The notes under the pieces are model-generated. The model worked only from the letters and a program-made list of their open reading frames with translations, was not told where the DNA came from and searched no databases. The position numbers and the translations under genes were made by a program. A stretch of 64,000 nt of DNA from Zoogloea sp041908905 (GTDB taxonomy: Bacteria; Pseudomonadota; Gammaproteobacteria; Burkholderiales; Rhodocyclaceae), in NCBI RefSeq assembly GCF_041908905.1, contig NZ_JAYREK010000001.1:310001-374000 (forward strand), in the 5' to 3' direction. Positions 1-8,557 of this stretch are shown in pieces (position 1 is the first letter of the stretch; the number at the start of each line of letters is the position of its first letter).

Positions 1-111
1 GACAACGCCAAGGTGCCGGCCCGCGACCCCGTCAAGGGCAAGCTGAAGGTCCTCGAAGACGCCCCGGGCTCCTTCGTCAAGGCCCGCCTCGGCGCCCCGG
101 AAGCCGCGTAA
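1..111 (+). CDS. C-terminal end of an unidentified protein (cut by window edge)
   Basis: An open frame enters from the left edge in frame 1 and ends at TAA (109-111). The last 36 residues are visible and include the stretches VPARDPVKGKL and APGSFVKARLG. They do not match a family I recognise. A strong intrinsic terminator follows 23 bp after the stop, so this is the real 3' end of a transcription unit. The start and function lie outside the window. Confidence 0.6.
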   Translation, partial: DNAKVPARDPVKGKLKVLEDAPGSFVKARLGAPEAA

Positions 112-134
112 GCATCACACCCGCAACAATCCGG

Positions 135-162
135 AAGGGGGCTTCGGCCCCCTTTTTCTTTT
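135..162 (+). terminator. Rho-independent terminator
   Basis: AAGGGGGC and GCCCCCTT arms enclose a TTCG tetraloop, followed by TTTTTCTTTT. This is a textbook intrinsic terminator. It closes the gene entering from the left edge and insulates the PIN-domain gene that starts at 187. Confidence 0.9.
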
Positions 163-186
163 CATACCGCCCCTCGCCCCCGAACC

Positions 187-657
187 ATGGCCACCTACGC
201 CCTCGATACGCCGCTGCCCGCCGGGCTGCCGCTGGTCCTCGACACCAACGCCGTGCTGTCCCTGTGGATGTTCGAAGACCCTGCCCTCGCCCGGCTGCGC
301 GCCGCCATCGAGGCGGGCGATTTCACGCTGTTCACCCGCGAGGACTGCCTCGGCGAGCTCGCCCGCGTGCTGGCCTACTCCCAGTTCAAGCAGACGCCCG
401 AGCGCCAGGCGGAGATCGCCGCCGCCTACCGGGCCCGCTGCGTGGTGGTGGCACCCTGCGAGGCACCGGCCTGCGAACTCCCCGCCTGCCTCGACCGGGA
501 CGACCAGAAGTTCCTCGAAGTGGCCCGCGACAGCGGCGCCCGCGCCCTCCTCACCCGCGACAAGCTGGTGCTGAAGCTCGGCCGCCGCCCGGTGATCGCC
601 GCCCGCTTCGCCATCCTTACCCCCGAGCGCCTGCAAACAATGCTGCCCCAGTCATGA
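187..657 (+). CDS. PIN-domain putative ribonuclease, COG1569-like
   Basis: A 156-residue protein with the acidic pattern of PIN nucleases. LVLDTNAVLS carries Asp19, Glu57 lies in ECLGEL-like context (CLGELARVL), CLDRDDQKFLEVA supplies Asp105/Asp106, and LLTRDK supplies Asp125. Family knowledge: PIN domains bind Mg2+ or Mn2+ at such a cluster and cut RNA, and COG1569 proteins are often annotated as putative VapC-like toxins. No antitoxin-like gene overlaps or adjoins it here: a terminator lies upstream and an MscS gene starts 93 bp downstream. A stand-alone RNase role is therefore as likely as a toxin role. The ATG at 187 is the first in frame and gives a normal family length. Confidence 0.8.
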   Translation: MATYALDTPLPAGLPLVLDTNAVLSLWMFEDPALARLRAAIEAGDFTLFTREDCLGELARVLAYSQFKQTPERQAEIAAAYRARCVVVAPCEAPACELPACLDRDDQKFLEVARDSGARALLTRDKLVLKLGRRPVIAARFAILTPERLQTMLPQS

Positions 658-750
658 AAACGGCGTGACGATGGCCTATCCTTGATGCCAGAGGCGTAGT
701 CCGGCACCCGCCGGAGCGTCTCCGGCACACCACACTCGGGAGGCTTCATC

Positions 751-1569
751 ATGTCGTCGGCACTGAATTTCGATCTGGGCAATCTCGTCACCACCTACCT
801 CATCCCGCTCGGCTGGAAGCTGGCCGGCGCGATCCTGCTGTGGATCGTCGGCGGCTGGGTGATCAACGTCGTCGGCAACCTGTCCAACCGCGGCATGACC
901 CGCCAGAAGGTCGAGCCGACCCTGATCCGCTACATCGAGGCCACCCTGCGGGTGATCATGCGGATCGTGCTGGTGATCGTCATCCTGTCGGTGTTCGGCA
1001 TCGAGACGACCAGCTTCGCCGCGCTGCTGGCCGCCGCCGGCATCGCCATCGGTGCCGCCTGGAGCGGCCTGCTCGCCAACTTCGCGGCGGGGGCCTTCCT
1101 GATCATCCTGCGCCCCTTCAAGGTGGGCGACTTCATCAGCGGCGGCGGAGTCACCGGCACCGTACGGGAGATCGGCCTGTTCGCCACCACCATCGACCAG
1201 CCGGACAACGTGCTCACCACCATCGGCAACAACAAGCTGTTCTCCGACAACATCGTGAACTTCAGCGCCAACCCGTCCCGCCGGGTGGACCTCTTCGCCC
1301 AGATCGCCCACGGCGTCGACCCGCAGCAGGCGATGGCGCTGATCCGCGCGCGCATCGTGCAGATCCCCAACGTGCTGGCCAACCCGGCGCCGGACGTGGA
1401 GATCCTCGAGTTCAACGCCGCCGGCACCAAGCTGGTGGTGCGCCCCTACTGCCACAACGACCACTACTGGCAGGTCTATTTCGACACCAACAAGGCCATC
1501 GCCGAGGTCGGCGGCGCCAACGGCTGGCCGATTCCGGCGCCGCACCAGGTGCTGCGCCAGCCCGGCTGA
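751..1569 (+). CDS. mscS: Small-conductance mechanosensitive channel, MscS family
   Basis: A 272-residue inner-membrane protein close in size to E. coli MscS (286). Hydrophobic segments lie near residues 20-42, 66-84 and 88-121. The third is the Gly/Ala-rich pore helix (AAAGIAIGAAWSGLLANFAAG), followed by the signature RPFKVGDFI (121-129) that opens the beta domain. The family forms homoheptamers that open under membrane tension during hypo-osmotic shock and release solutes. GGGAGG lies about 8 bases before the ATG and supports this start. It is transcribed alone and faces the binding-protein gene at 1604 across a strong hairpin. Confidence 0.93.
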   Translation: MSSALNFDLGNLVTTYLIPLGWKLAGAILLWIVGGWVINVVGNLSNRGMTRQKVEPTLIRYIEATLRVIMRIVLVIVILSVFGIETTSFAALLAAAGIAIGAAWSGLLANFAAGAFLIILRPFKVGDFISGGGVTGTVREIGLFATTIDQPDNVLTTIGNNKLFSDNIVNFSANPSRRVDLFAQIAHGVDPQQAMALIRARIVQIPNVLANPAPDVEILEFNAAGTKLVVRPYCHNDHYWQVYFDTNKAIAEVGGANGWPIPAPHQVLRQPG

Positions 1570-1578
1570 CACCCTCCC

Positions 1579-1600
1579 GCGCCCGCCCGGCGGCGGGCGC
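1579..1600. terminator. GC-rich hairpin between convergent genes
   Basis: The arms GCGCCCGCC and GGCGGGCGC pair perfectly over 9 bp around a 4-base loop, between the convergent mscS and binding-protein genes. There is no T-tract on either strand, so it is probably a weak bidirectional stop or an mRNA 3'-end stabiliser. Confidence 0.5.
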
Positions 1601-1603
1601 CTG

Positions 1604-2431
1604 TCATGCCTCGCCGGCCAGCCGCCGGCGCAGCGCCGCCAGGTAACGCAGGCCGATCGCCGCGCGGCTGCCGTACCACGACGCCATCTCGCCGTCCACC
1701 AGGCCGGCGGGACGGCCCGAGGCGGCCCGCACCTCGTCCACGTGGCGCTCCCGGAAGCGGTAGGGCTCCGACGACAGCAGCACCCGGTCCACCTCCGCCA
1801 GCCACGGCGCGTCCCACTCGAAGGCCGGGTAGCGCGGCTCGTCCAGCGGCGGCCAGCTATCCCAGCCGACGGTGGCGAGGGTCGCCGAAATGTAGGTGCT
1901 GCGGGCCACCGTCATCCAGGGCTCGCGCCAGATCAGGTAGAGGGCCTTCTCGCGGGGCAGGCTGGCGCCGGTCTGGCGCGCCTCGTCGAGGGCCGCCAGC
2001 AGGGCCGACTCCAGCGCCGCGGCCTCCGCCCGCCGCCCGAAGATGCCGCCAAACAGGCGATACACGGCCAGATTGTCCTCCGGCGTGCACGGGTGGGTGA
2101 CGATCACGTGGGGCACGAAGCCCATGATCTCCTCGACGCAGTCGCGGCGGTTCTCGTCGATATTGACGATCACGTGGGTCGGCGCCAGCTCGCGCAGGCG
2201 GAGCAGGTTCACATCCTTAGTGCCGCCCACCTTGGGCACCCGCCGCAGGGTCTCCCGCGGATGCACGCAGAACCCCGTGCGCCCGACCAGCTGATCGGTG
2301 AGGCCGAGGTCGCAGACCAGCTCGGTCAGCGAGGGCACCAGCGACACGATGCGCGCCGGCCCGTCATGGGGGCCGTGGACCTGCCCGAGGGCATCGGTCC
2401 ATTCTTCTTTCGGAGGATTGATCATCATCAT
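1604..2431 (-). CDS. Helical-backbone metal/cobalamin-type binding protein (BtuF-like)
   Basis: About 275 residues from the ATG at 2431; an in-frame ATG at 2467 would add 12 residues. The N-terminal half has the BtuF/FhuD-type core: RIVSLVPSLTELV, LVGRTGFCVHP, VPKVGGTKDVN and a region on the burden of proof (LRELAPTHVIVN). The rest follows the second lobe with YLIWREPWMTV. Family knowledge: such proteins bind cobalamin, haem or siderophores for an ABC importer. I see no signal peptide or lipobox, and no importer genes adjoin it, so it may be cytoplasmic and not a transport component. A B12 link would suit the B12-dependent mutase at 22.3 kb, but that is inference. Its 5' end lies about 95 bp from the divergent ald start. 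Confidence 0.7.
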   Translation of the reverse strand: MMMINPPKEEWTDALGQVHGPHDGPARIVSLVPSLTELVCDLGLTDQLVGRTGFCVHPRETLRRVPKVGGTKDVNLLRLRELAPTHVIVNIDENRRDCVEEIMGFVPHVIVTHPCTPEDNLAVYRLFGGIFGRRAEAAALESALLAALDEARQTGASLPREKALYLIWREPWMTVARSTYISATLATVGWDSWPPLDEPRYPAFEWDAPWLAEVDRVLLSSEPYRFRERHVDEVRAASGRPAGLVDGEMASWYGSRAAIGLRYLAALRRRLAGEA

Positions 2432-2526
2432 GCAAGTATCGCAGGGGCTCGGCCGTAATGGGAACATGCGGCACCATGGCGACTCTCAGCCACAGGAAGG
2501 CCAGCCCATCCACCACGGAGGAAATC

Positions 2527-3642
2527 ATGAAGATAGGCGTCCCGAAGGAAACCAAGAACCATGAATATCGGGTCGGGCTCACCCCCGGCGCCGTGCGCGA
2601 GGCCGTCGCCCACGGGCATGGCGTGATCGTCGAGTCGGGCGCCGGGCTGGGCATCGGCGCCAGCGACGCCGACTACCAGCAGGCCGGCGCCGAGCTGGTC
2701 GGCAGCGCCGAAGCCGTCTTCGAAGCGGCCGAGATGATCGTCAAGGTCAAGGAGCCGCTCCCCGCCGAATACGCCCTGCTCCAGCCCCAGCACCTGCTGT
2801 TCACCTACCTGCACCTGGCCGCCAACCCCACGCTGGCCGACGAGCTGCTCGAACGCAAGATCACCGCGATCGCCTACGAGACCGTCACCGCCCCCGGCGG
2901 CGGCCTGCCGCTGCTGGCGCCGATGTCGGAGGTGGCCGGGCGGATGAGCATCCACGCCGGCGCCTCGGCCCTCGAGAAATCCCGCGGCGGGCGCGGCGTG
3001 CTGCTCGGCGGCGTGCCGGGCGTGGAGCCGGGCCGCGTGCTGGTGCTGGGCGGCGGTACGGTGGGCAACAACGCGGCCCACACCGCGGTGGGCATCGGCG
3101 CCGACGTGACGGTGATCGACAAATCCCTGGCGGTGCTGCGCCACCTGGACGCGATCTACGGCGGCCGGGTCAAGACCCTCTACGCCACCCGCGACGACAT
3201 CGAACGCCTGCTGATGCAGGCCGACCTGGTGATCGGGGCGGTGCTGGTGCCCGGCGCCACGGCGCCCAAGGTCGTCACCCGGGACATGCTGGCCCGCATG
3301 AAGCCCGGCGCGGTGATCGTCGACGTGGCCATCGACCAGGGCGGCTGCTTCGAGACCTCCCACCCCACCACCCACGCCGACCCGACCTTCGTGGTGGACG
3401 GCATCGTGCATTACTGCGTCTCCAACATGCCCGGCGCGGTGGCCCGCACCGCCACCTACGCCCTCAACGCGGCGACCCTGCCCTACATCCTGACCCTCGC
3501 CGAGAAGGGCTGGAAGGATGCCCTCAAGGACGACGCCGGGCTGCGCGCCGGCCTCAACGTGTGCAACGGCCAGGTGACCCACCCGCAGGTGGCCGCCTCG
3601 CTGGGGCGCAAATACCTGCCGGCGATCACCCAGCTCAGCTGA
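2527..3642 (+). CDS. ald: Alanine dehydrogenase
   Basis: A 371-residue cytoplasmic enzyme, the usual Ald length, for L-alanine + NAD+ + H2O <-> pyruvate + NH3 + NADH. The start MKIGVPKETKNHEYRVGLTP matches the family N-terminus. Substrate-binding and catalytic residues sit at their usual positions: Lys75 in KVKEP and His96 in YLHLA. The NAD-binding VLVLGGGTVGNNAA follows near residue 170. Start choice: an upstream in-frame ATG at 2458 exists, but GGAGG just before 2527 and the conserved N-terminus fix the start here. Monocistronic; converges on the SDR gene with a 3-base gap. Confidence 0.96.
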   Translation: MKIGVPKETKNHEYRVGLTPGAVREAVAHGHGVIVESGAGLGIGASDADYQQAGAELVGSAEAVFEAAEMIVKVKEPLPAEYALLQPQHLLFTYLHLAANPTLADELLERKITAIAYETVTAPGGGLPLLAPMSEVAGRMSIHAGASALEKSRGGRGVLLGGVPGVEPGRVLVLGGGTVGNNAAHTAVGIGADVTVIDKSLAVLRHLDAIYGGRVKTLYATRDDIERLLMQADLVIGAVLVPGATAPKVVTRDMLARMKPGAVIVDVAIDQGGCFETSHPTTHADPTFVVDGIVHYCVSNMPGAVARTATYALNAATLPYILTLAEKGWKDALKDDAGLRAGLNVCNGQVTHPQVAASLGRKYLPAITQLS

Positions 3643-3645
3643 GGC

Positions 3646-4419
3646 TCAGCCTTCGCCCAGCAACCCGCGGGGCTTGCGCCCCGCGCGGGCGAAGATCCGG
3701 TCGAACAGCGGATTCGGCAGCAAGCGCAGAAGCTTGGCGACGACACCCATCTGCCAGGGGATCACCGTGTAGCCGGTGCCGGCCTCGATGGCCCGCACGA
3801 AGCGCCGCGCCGCCGCGTCGGCCGGCAGCATGAAGGGCATCGGGTAATCGTTGACCGCCGTCATCGGCGTGTCGATGTAGCCCGGCGCGATGGTGACGAC
3901 CCGTACCCCGCTGCCGTGCAGCTCGACGCGCAGGCTCTCGAGGTAGGCGATCGCCGCCGCCTTCGAGGCGCTGTAGGCGCCGGCCCCGGGCAGGCCGCGG
4001 ATACCCGCCACCGACGCGATGCCCACCAGCCGCCCCTGCCCGCACTCGCGCAGCGGCGCGACGAAGGGCTGGAAGGTGGCGACCATGCCGAGCACGTTGG
4101 TGCGCAGCACCCGCTCGAAGGCGGCCAGATCGCCGGCCTCCTCGGTGAGGGTGCCCACCGACACGCCGGCATTGGCGATCACCACGTCGGGCAACCCGAC
4201 GCGGGCCATGAAATCTGCCGCCGCCTCGGCCAGCGCCCCCGGCGCCGCCACGTCGAGGCGATACACCGCGTGCTCGCCGGGCAGGCTGCGGGCAAGTTCG
4301 TCGAGGGCGGCCTGGCGGCGGCCGACCAGGCCGAGGGTGGCCCCGCCGGCGGCGTAATGGCGCGCGAGGGCGGCGCCGATGCCGCTGGAGGCACCGGTGA
4401 TGAAGACCCGCAATGGCAT
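3646..4419 (-). CDS. Short-chain dehydrogenase/reductase (SDR)
   Basis: A 257-residue classical SDR. TGASSGIG (8-15) binds the cofactor, NAG lies at 83-85, and Ser136, Tyr149 and Lys153 (YSASK) form the catalytic set. The GRR after the second beta strand (VGRRQ) suggests NADP(H). The C-terminal part has a hydrophobic, basic tail with LLRLLPNPLFDRIFARAG, which may bind membrane. The substrate is unknown. An upstream in-frame ATG at 4467 would add 16 residues; MPLRVFITGASSG is the normal SDR start. It is the last gene of a leftward run argS / SPOR / dsbA / SDR, 55 bp after dsbA. Confidence 0.85.
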   Translation of the reverse strand: MPLRVFITGASSGIGAALARHYAAGGATLGLVGRRQAALDELARSLPGEHAVYRLDVAAPGALAEAAADFMARVGLPDVVIANAGVSVGTLTEEAGDLAAFERVLRTNVLGMVATFQPFVAPLRECGQGRLVGIASVAGIRGLPGAGAYSASKAAAIAYLESLRVELHGSGVRVVTIAPGYIDTPMTAVNDYPMPFMLPADAAARRFVRAIEAGTGYTVIPWQMGVVAKLLRLLPNPLFDRIFARAGRKPRGLLGEG

Positions 4420-4474
4420 GGAGGGATGAACCGGGGGACCGGCGGATGCCGCCCGGGCGGGCGGCACCGGCGGA

Positions 4475-5113
4475 TTACTTGCGGCCCTGCTCGCCGCGGG
4501 CGCGGACGATCAGCTGGTCGGCCGCCTTGAGCGCCGCCTCGTGGCTGCCGGCGATGGAGGCGGAGGTGAAGTACTTGCCGTCGATGGCCAGCTGCGGCAC
4601 GCCCTGGACCTTGTAGTTGCGGCCCAGCTCCTCGATGCGCTTGAGGCGCACATTGACGTTGAACGAGCGATAGGCCTCGGCAAACTTCTTGGCGTCGATG
4701 CCCTTCTTGACAGCCCACTCCTGGGCGCCGGCCTCGGTGTGCAGCGGCAGCTTCTCGGACTGCACCGCGTCGAAGACCTGGCCGTGCAGGCGGGCCTGGT
4801 CGCCGGTGGCCTCGAGGGTCAGGAAAAGCTTGGCCAGGCCGGTGAGCTGCGGGTTGCCCCAGGTGACCGGCACACGGGTAAACACGACGTCGGCGGGCAG
4901 CTTCCTGACCCACTGCTCCAGCAGGGGATCGAAGTTGCGGCAGTGGGGACAGCCGTAGTGGAAGAACTCCAGGACCTCGACCTTGCCCTTGGCATCGGTG
5001 GGCTGGGCCGGCGACACCAGCTCGTAACCCACGGGCTGGGCCAGGGCCGGCAGACCCACGCCACCGACGACGGCCAGCGCGGAAAGCTGTTTGAGGACGT
5101 CACGACGCTGCAT
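4475..5113 (-). CDS. dsbA: Thiol:disulfide interchange protein DsbA
   Basis: A 212-residue periplasmic oxidoreductase that introduces disulfides into exported proteins and is re-oxidised by DsbB. The N-terminus (MQRRDVLKQLSALAVVGG) is a signal peptide ending near ALAQP. The thioredoxin-fold active site is HYGCPHC with Cys55 and Cys58, the CPHC form typical of DsbA. A cis-Pro is visible in VQGVPQLAIDG. It lies 30 bp downstream of the SPOR gene and is probably co-transcribed with argS. dsbB is not in the window. Confidence 0.95.
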   Translation of the reverse strand: MQRRDVLKQLSALAVVGGVGLPALAQPVGYELVSPAQPTDAKGKVEVLEFFHYGCPHCRNFDPLLEQWVRKLPADVVFTRVPVTWGNPQLTGLAKLFLTLEATGDQARLHGQVFDAVQSEKLPLHTEAGAQEWAVKKGIDAKKFAEAYRSFNVNVRLKRIEELGRNYKVQGVPQLAIDGKYFTSASIAGSHEAALKAADQLIVRARGEQGRK

Positions 5114-5143
5114 TTACGCTTACTCCTAGGTTCTTCAAAGCAC

Positions 5144-5908
5144 TCATTGAGGGGCCGGGACGGGTTTTGGTTCCTTCGGCTTGATCTTCACGACGGCGGT
5201 GCTGATGCCGCTCGAACTGAGCTGCTCCCGCGCCTTGCTCATTGCCTCCTGGCCCATGTAGGGGCCGACGCGCACCCGGTGCATGGTGCCCTTCTCGGGT
5301 ACATCCACCTTCTGCACGCTGGCCTCCACCCCCATCAACGCAAGACGCGCCTTGAGGTTGTCCGCCTCGGACGGATCCTCGAAGGAACCGGCCTGCAGGT
5401 AGAACTTCTCGGGGGTCAGCGGCTTGTCGAGGAGAGCCGCCTCGGCCCTGGCGCGCTCGGCGTCATCCCTCGCCTTGTCGGCTTTCTCTTCCTTGGGCCT
5501 GGCCGCCTCATCGGCCTTGGCCGGCTTCGGCTTGTCGGCCTTCTCAGCCTTCTCGGGCTTGACGATCTCGGTGGTCTCCTCGGGCTTTTCCGGTGCGGGG
5601 AGCGCGTCGGAGCCCTTGGGCAGCACGTTGTAGAAGTCGAAGCGCGGCTTCTCGACCGGCTTGTCGCCGGCCTTGCCGGGCAGCGCGATGGGATCGCTGC
5701 CGGCGGGCTTGGCCGGCTGGGGCGCCGGCGCGGGCTTGTCGTCCGGCTTGGCCTTGGGGAAGGGCGACGCCGAGGTGAAGTACAGCGCGATGCCCGCCGC
5801 GACCAGCGCACCGAGGATCAGGCCGACGAAAATCCCCACCAGGGTGCTGCCCCGGTTTGCCGAGCGGGGGCTTCTGGTCTGCAGGCGAGGCATTGGATCG
5901 CGGGTCAT
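5144..5908 (-). CDS. SPOR-domain cell-division protein, FtsN-like
   Basis: A 254-residue bitopic protein. A short basic cytoplasmic tail precedes one membrane helix (about residues 24-45, LVGIFVGLILGALVAAGIAL). A long Pro/Lys/Glu/Ala-rich low-complexity linker follows (about 50-165). The C-terminal SPOR domain starts at FYLQAGSFEDPSEADNLKA. SPOR domains bind denuded septal peptidoglycan, and this architecture is that of FtsN and relatives. An alternative start at 5893 (MPRLQ) is possible. It sits between argS and dsbA, an arrangement I recall from other betaproteobacteria. Confidence 0.87.
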   Translation of the reverse strand: MTRDPMPRLQTRSPRSANRGSTLVGIFVGLILGALVAAGIALYFTSASPFPKAKPDDKPAPAPQPAKPAGSDPIALPGKAGDKPVEKPRFDFYNVLPKGSDALPAPEKPEETTEIVKPEKAEKADKPKPAKADEAARPKEEKADKARDDAERARAEAALLDKPLTPEKFYLQAGSFEDPSEADNLKARLALMGVEASVQKVDVPEKGTMHRVRVGPYMGQEAMSKAREQLSSSGISTAVVKIKPKEPKPVPAPQ

Positions 5909-5926
5909 GGGCTGACAGTCCGGGGG

Positions 5927-7660
5927 TTACATGGAGTCGGGAGCGGAGACACCCAGCAGCGCCAGGCCGTTGCGGATCACCTGGCGCACCGCGGCGGCCA
6001 GCGCCAGGCGGGCCAGCTTGAGGCCCTCGTCGTCCACCAGCATGCGCTCGGCGTTGTAGTAGCTGTGGAACTCGCCAGCCAGGTCCTTGAGGTAGAAGGC
6101 GATCTGGTGCGGCGCGTAGTCGGCCGCGGCGTTCTGGACGACCTCCGGGAAGGCGGTGAGGCGCGCGCACAGGGCCAGCTCGCGCTCGTTGTCGAGGCGG
6201 CCGAGGTCGGCGCCGCCGAGGTCGGCCAGCACGCCGTTCCACTGCCCCAGCACCGAGCACAGGCGGGCGTGGGCGTACTGGATGTAATACACCGGGTTCT
6301 CGTTGCTCTGGCTCTTGGCGAGGTCGAGGTCGAAATCCAGGTGCTGGTCGGCCTTGCGCAGCACGTAGAAGAAGCGGCAGGCGTCGTTGCCGACCTCGTT
6401 GCGCAGCTCGCGCAGGGTGACGAACTCGCCGGAGCGGGTGGACATCGCCGCCTTCTGGCCGTCGCGGTAGAGCACCGCGAACTGCACCAGCGCCACGTCG
6501 AGCTTCTCGGGCGGCAGGCCCAGCGCCTGCAGGGCGCCCTTCACGCGGGGGATGTAGCCGTGGTGGTCGGCGCCCCAGATGTCGATGATGCGGTCGAAGC
6601 CGCGCTCGTACTTGTTGGCGTGGTAGGCGATGTCGGAGGCGAAGTAGGTGAACAGGCCGTTCTCGCGCTGGACCACGCGGTCCTTCTCGTCGCCGAAGGC
6701 GGTGGAGCGGAACCACTTGGCGCCGTCCTGCACATACAGGTGACCGCGGGCCTCGAGCTCGGCGACGGCCTTCTCGACCAGGCCGGTGTCGAACAGCGAG
6801 CGCTCGGAGAACCACTTGTCGAAGGTGACGCCGAACTCCTCCAGATCTTCGCGGCCGTCGCCGAGCTGCTCGGTGAGGGCGAAGCCGTGCACCCAGGCGT
6901 AGTCGCTGGCGAGCAGGCGCTTGGCGTTGGCGATCAGCGCGTCGAGGTGGCCTTCCTTGTCGGCCTCGACCGAAGGCGCGTCCTGCAGCACGTCGGCGGC
7001 GGTGACGGCGGCAAAGCGGTTGCCGTGGCCTTCCTTGATCTGGGCGGCCATCTCCTTCACGTAGTCGCCCTGGTAGGCGTTGGGCGGGAAGGGCACGGCG
7101 ATGCCGAAGAGGTCGAGGTAGCGCAGCCAGGTGGACAGCGCCAGGATGTCCATCTGCCGCCCGGCGTCGTTGATGTAGTACTCGCGGGTCACGTCGAAGC
7201 CGGCGAACTCGAGCACGTCGGAGAGCGAGGCGCCGTAGGCGGCGCCGCGGCCGTGGCCGACGTGGAGCGGGCCGGTGGGGTTGGCCGAGACGAACTCGAC
7301 CTGCACCTTGACGCCGCTCTTCTGGCCGCGGCCGAAGGCCTCGCCCTGGTCGAGCACCCGCTGCACGACGGCCGTCTTGGCGTCGGAGGCCAGCGTGAAG
7401 TTGATGAAGCCGGCGCCGGCCACCTCGGCCTTGGCCACCAGGGGCGAGGCCGGCAGCTCGGCCAGCAGCAGGCCCGCCAGTTCGCGCGGGTTGCGCTTGA
7501 GGGGCTTGGCGAGCTGCAGGGCCAGGTTGCTCGCGAAATCCCCGTGCCCGGCCTGCTTCGGACGTTCCAGGTTGATGGGGGTGTCGGCCTGTTCGGGGGC
7601 CACGCTCAGAAGCGCGGCGCGCAGGAGGTCGGCAAGCTGGGTCTTGGAATCGGCGCTCAT
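5927..7660 (-). CDS. argS: Arginyl-tRNA synthetase
   Basis: A 577-residue class I aminoacyl-tRNA synthetase. FVSANPTGPLHVGHGRGAA holds the HIGH-type signature HVGH (133-136). The region around MSTRSG near residue 405 occupies the place of the KMSKS loop, as in many ArgS that lack a canonical lysine there. The N-terminal tRNA-recognition domain (GHGDFASNLAL) and the C-terminal DALR anticodon-binding helices (HSYYNAERMLV) are both present. It leads a leftward gene run with the SPOR protein (18-bp gap) and dsbA. Confidence 0.97.
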   Translation of the reverse strand: MSADSKTQLADLLRAALLSVAPEQADTPINLERPKQAGHGDFASNLALQLAKPLKRNPRELAGLLLAELPASPLVAKAEVAGAGFINFTLASDAKTAVVQRVLDQGEAFGRGQKSGVKVQVEFVSANPTGPLHVGHGRGAAYGASLSDVLEFAGFDVTREYYINDAGRQMDILALSTWLRYLDLFGIAVPFPPNAYQGDYVKEMAAQIKEGHGNRFAAVTAADVLQDAPSVEADKEGHLDALIANAKRLLASDYAWVHGFALTEQLGDGREDLEEFGVTFDKWFSERSLFDTGLVEKAVAELEARGHLYVQDGAKWFRSTAFGDEKDRVVQRENGLFTYFASDIAYHANKYERGFDRIIDIWGADHHGYIPRVKGALQALGLPPEKLDVALVQFAVLYRDGQKAAMSTRSGEFVTLRELRNEVGNDACRFFYVLRKADQHLDFDLDLAKSQSNENPVYYIQYAHARLCSVLGQWNGVLADLGGADLGRLDNERELALCARLTAFPEVVQNAAADYAPHQIAFYLKDLAGEFHSYYNAERMLVDDEGLKLARLALAAAVRQVIRNGLALLGVSAPDSM

Positions 7661-7780
7661 GGCAAAAAACTGCGACTAAAAGTCCCGGATTATATCGAAG
7701 CGGGGGACTTACCGGCGTTTGCGCTCACGGCGGGCGCCAACAAAGTGCCGCAGGCGTGACGAAGCGCGGCCGGATGGCGT

Positions 7781-8491
7781 ATGTTTAAGGGATTGCGCAG
7801 CCCCGCGAGCCATGCCGTGAACCTCCGCAGACGCCCCTCCCGCCTCCCGCGCCTCGCCCGCCGGCTCCGCCGTTCCGGCGCCGCCCTGCTCGGCACGGCG
7901 GCCCTGCTGACGGCCGGCGCCGCCGGCGCCGAACCCGCCACCCTCAACTGGCGCCTGCCCCTGCCGGCCGGGCCGGGCTGGCGCGTCGTCGACCTGCGCG
8001 AAGGCCAGGGCGTCCGCCATGAGGAGTACATCCCCCGTGGCCAGGGGCTCGAAGACTACCGCGACCGCCTTCTCGTGCAGCGCTTCGCCGACCAGGGCAT
8101 GAGCCCCGAGGCCTACCTCGGCCACATCGCCAGCGGCCTCGCCGCCCACTGCAGCCCCTTCACCACCAGCGGCCTCACCAGCGGCGAGCGCGAAGGCCTG
8201 CCCCACGCCACCCGCACCGCCTACTGCGGGCGCTTCGGCACGCGCGACTACGGCTATGTGGTGGCCCAGAAGGTCATCCGCGACGGCGACCACCTCTTCG
8301 TGGTCGAGCGCGAGTGGCGCCTGCCCCCCTTCGGCGTGGATGCCGACGGGCTGGCCCGCCTCGACCTCGGCAGCCCCGCCGACAGCGACGCCCTCAAGCG
8401 CGACATCCGCGCCACCGTGCGCTGGCTGGTCGAGCAGGTGCATCCGGGCGCCCCGCCGCCGGCCATCGAGCCCCCGCGCCGCCGGCGCTGA
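7781..8491 (+). CDS. Secreted protein of unknown function
   Basis: A 236-residue protein with a basic N-terminus and a hydrophobic stretch (SGAALLGTAALLTAGAAGA) typical of a signal peptide, cut near AAGAEP. The mature part has two cysteines (in HCSPF and YCGRF), a patch YVVAQKVIRDGDHLFVVEREWR and a proline/arginine-rich tail. I recognise no family. The annotated ATG gives an unusually long basic n-region, so the true start may lie downstream. It reads away from argS and lies 66 bp before ubiB, which suggests co-transcription but not a shared function. Confidence 0.65.
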   Translation: MFKGLRSPASHAVNLRRRPSRLPRLARRLRRSGAALLGTAALLTAGAAGAEPATLNWRLPLPAGPGWRVVDLREGQGVRHEEYIPRGQGLEDYRDRLLVQRFADQGMSPEAYLGHIASGLAAHCSPFTTSGLTSGEREGLPHATRTAYCGRFGTRDYGYVVAQKVIRDGDHLFVVEREWRLPPFGVDADGLARLDLGSPADSDALKRDIRATVRWLVEQVHPGAPPPAIEPPRRRR

Positions 8492-8557
8492 CGGCGGGCC
8501 GCTTTCACGGCCCGGGCTTTCCGGGCACAATCCGCGTTTTCGTTTCCGCCTGCCGCC

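Noticed and set aside
187..657. PIN protein as part of a toxin-antitoxin pair
   Set aside because: No small antitoxin-like gene overlaps or adjoins it; a terminator lies directly upstream.
4541..7759. A plus-strand open frame of about 1,070 codons
   Set aside because: It is the antisense shadow of dsbA, the SPOR gene and argS, all of which have recognisable domains.
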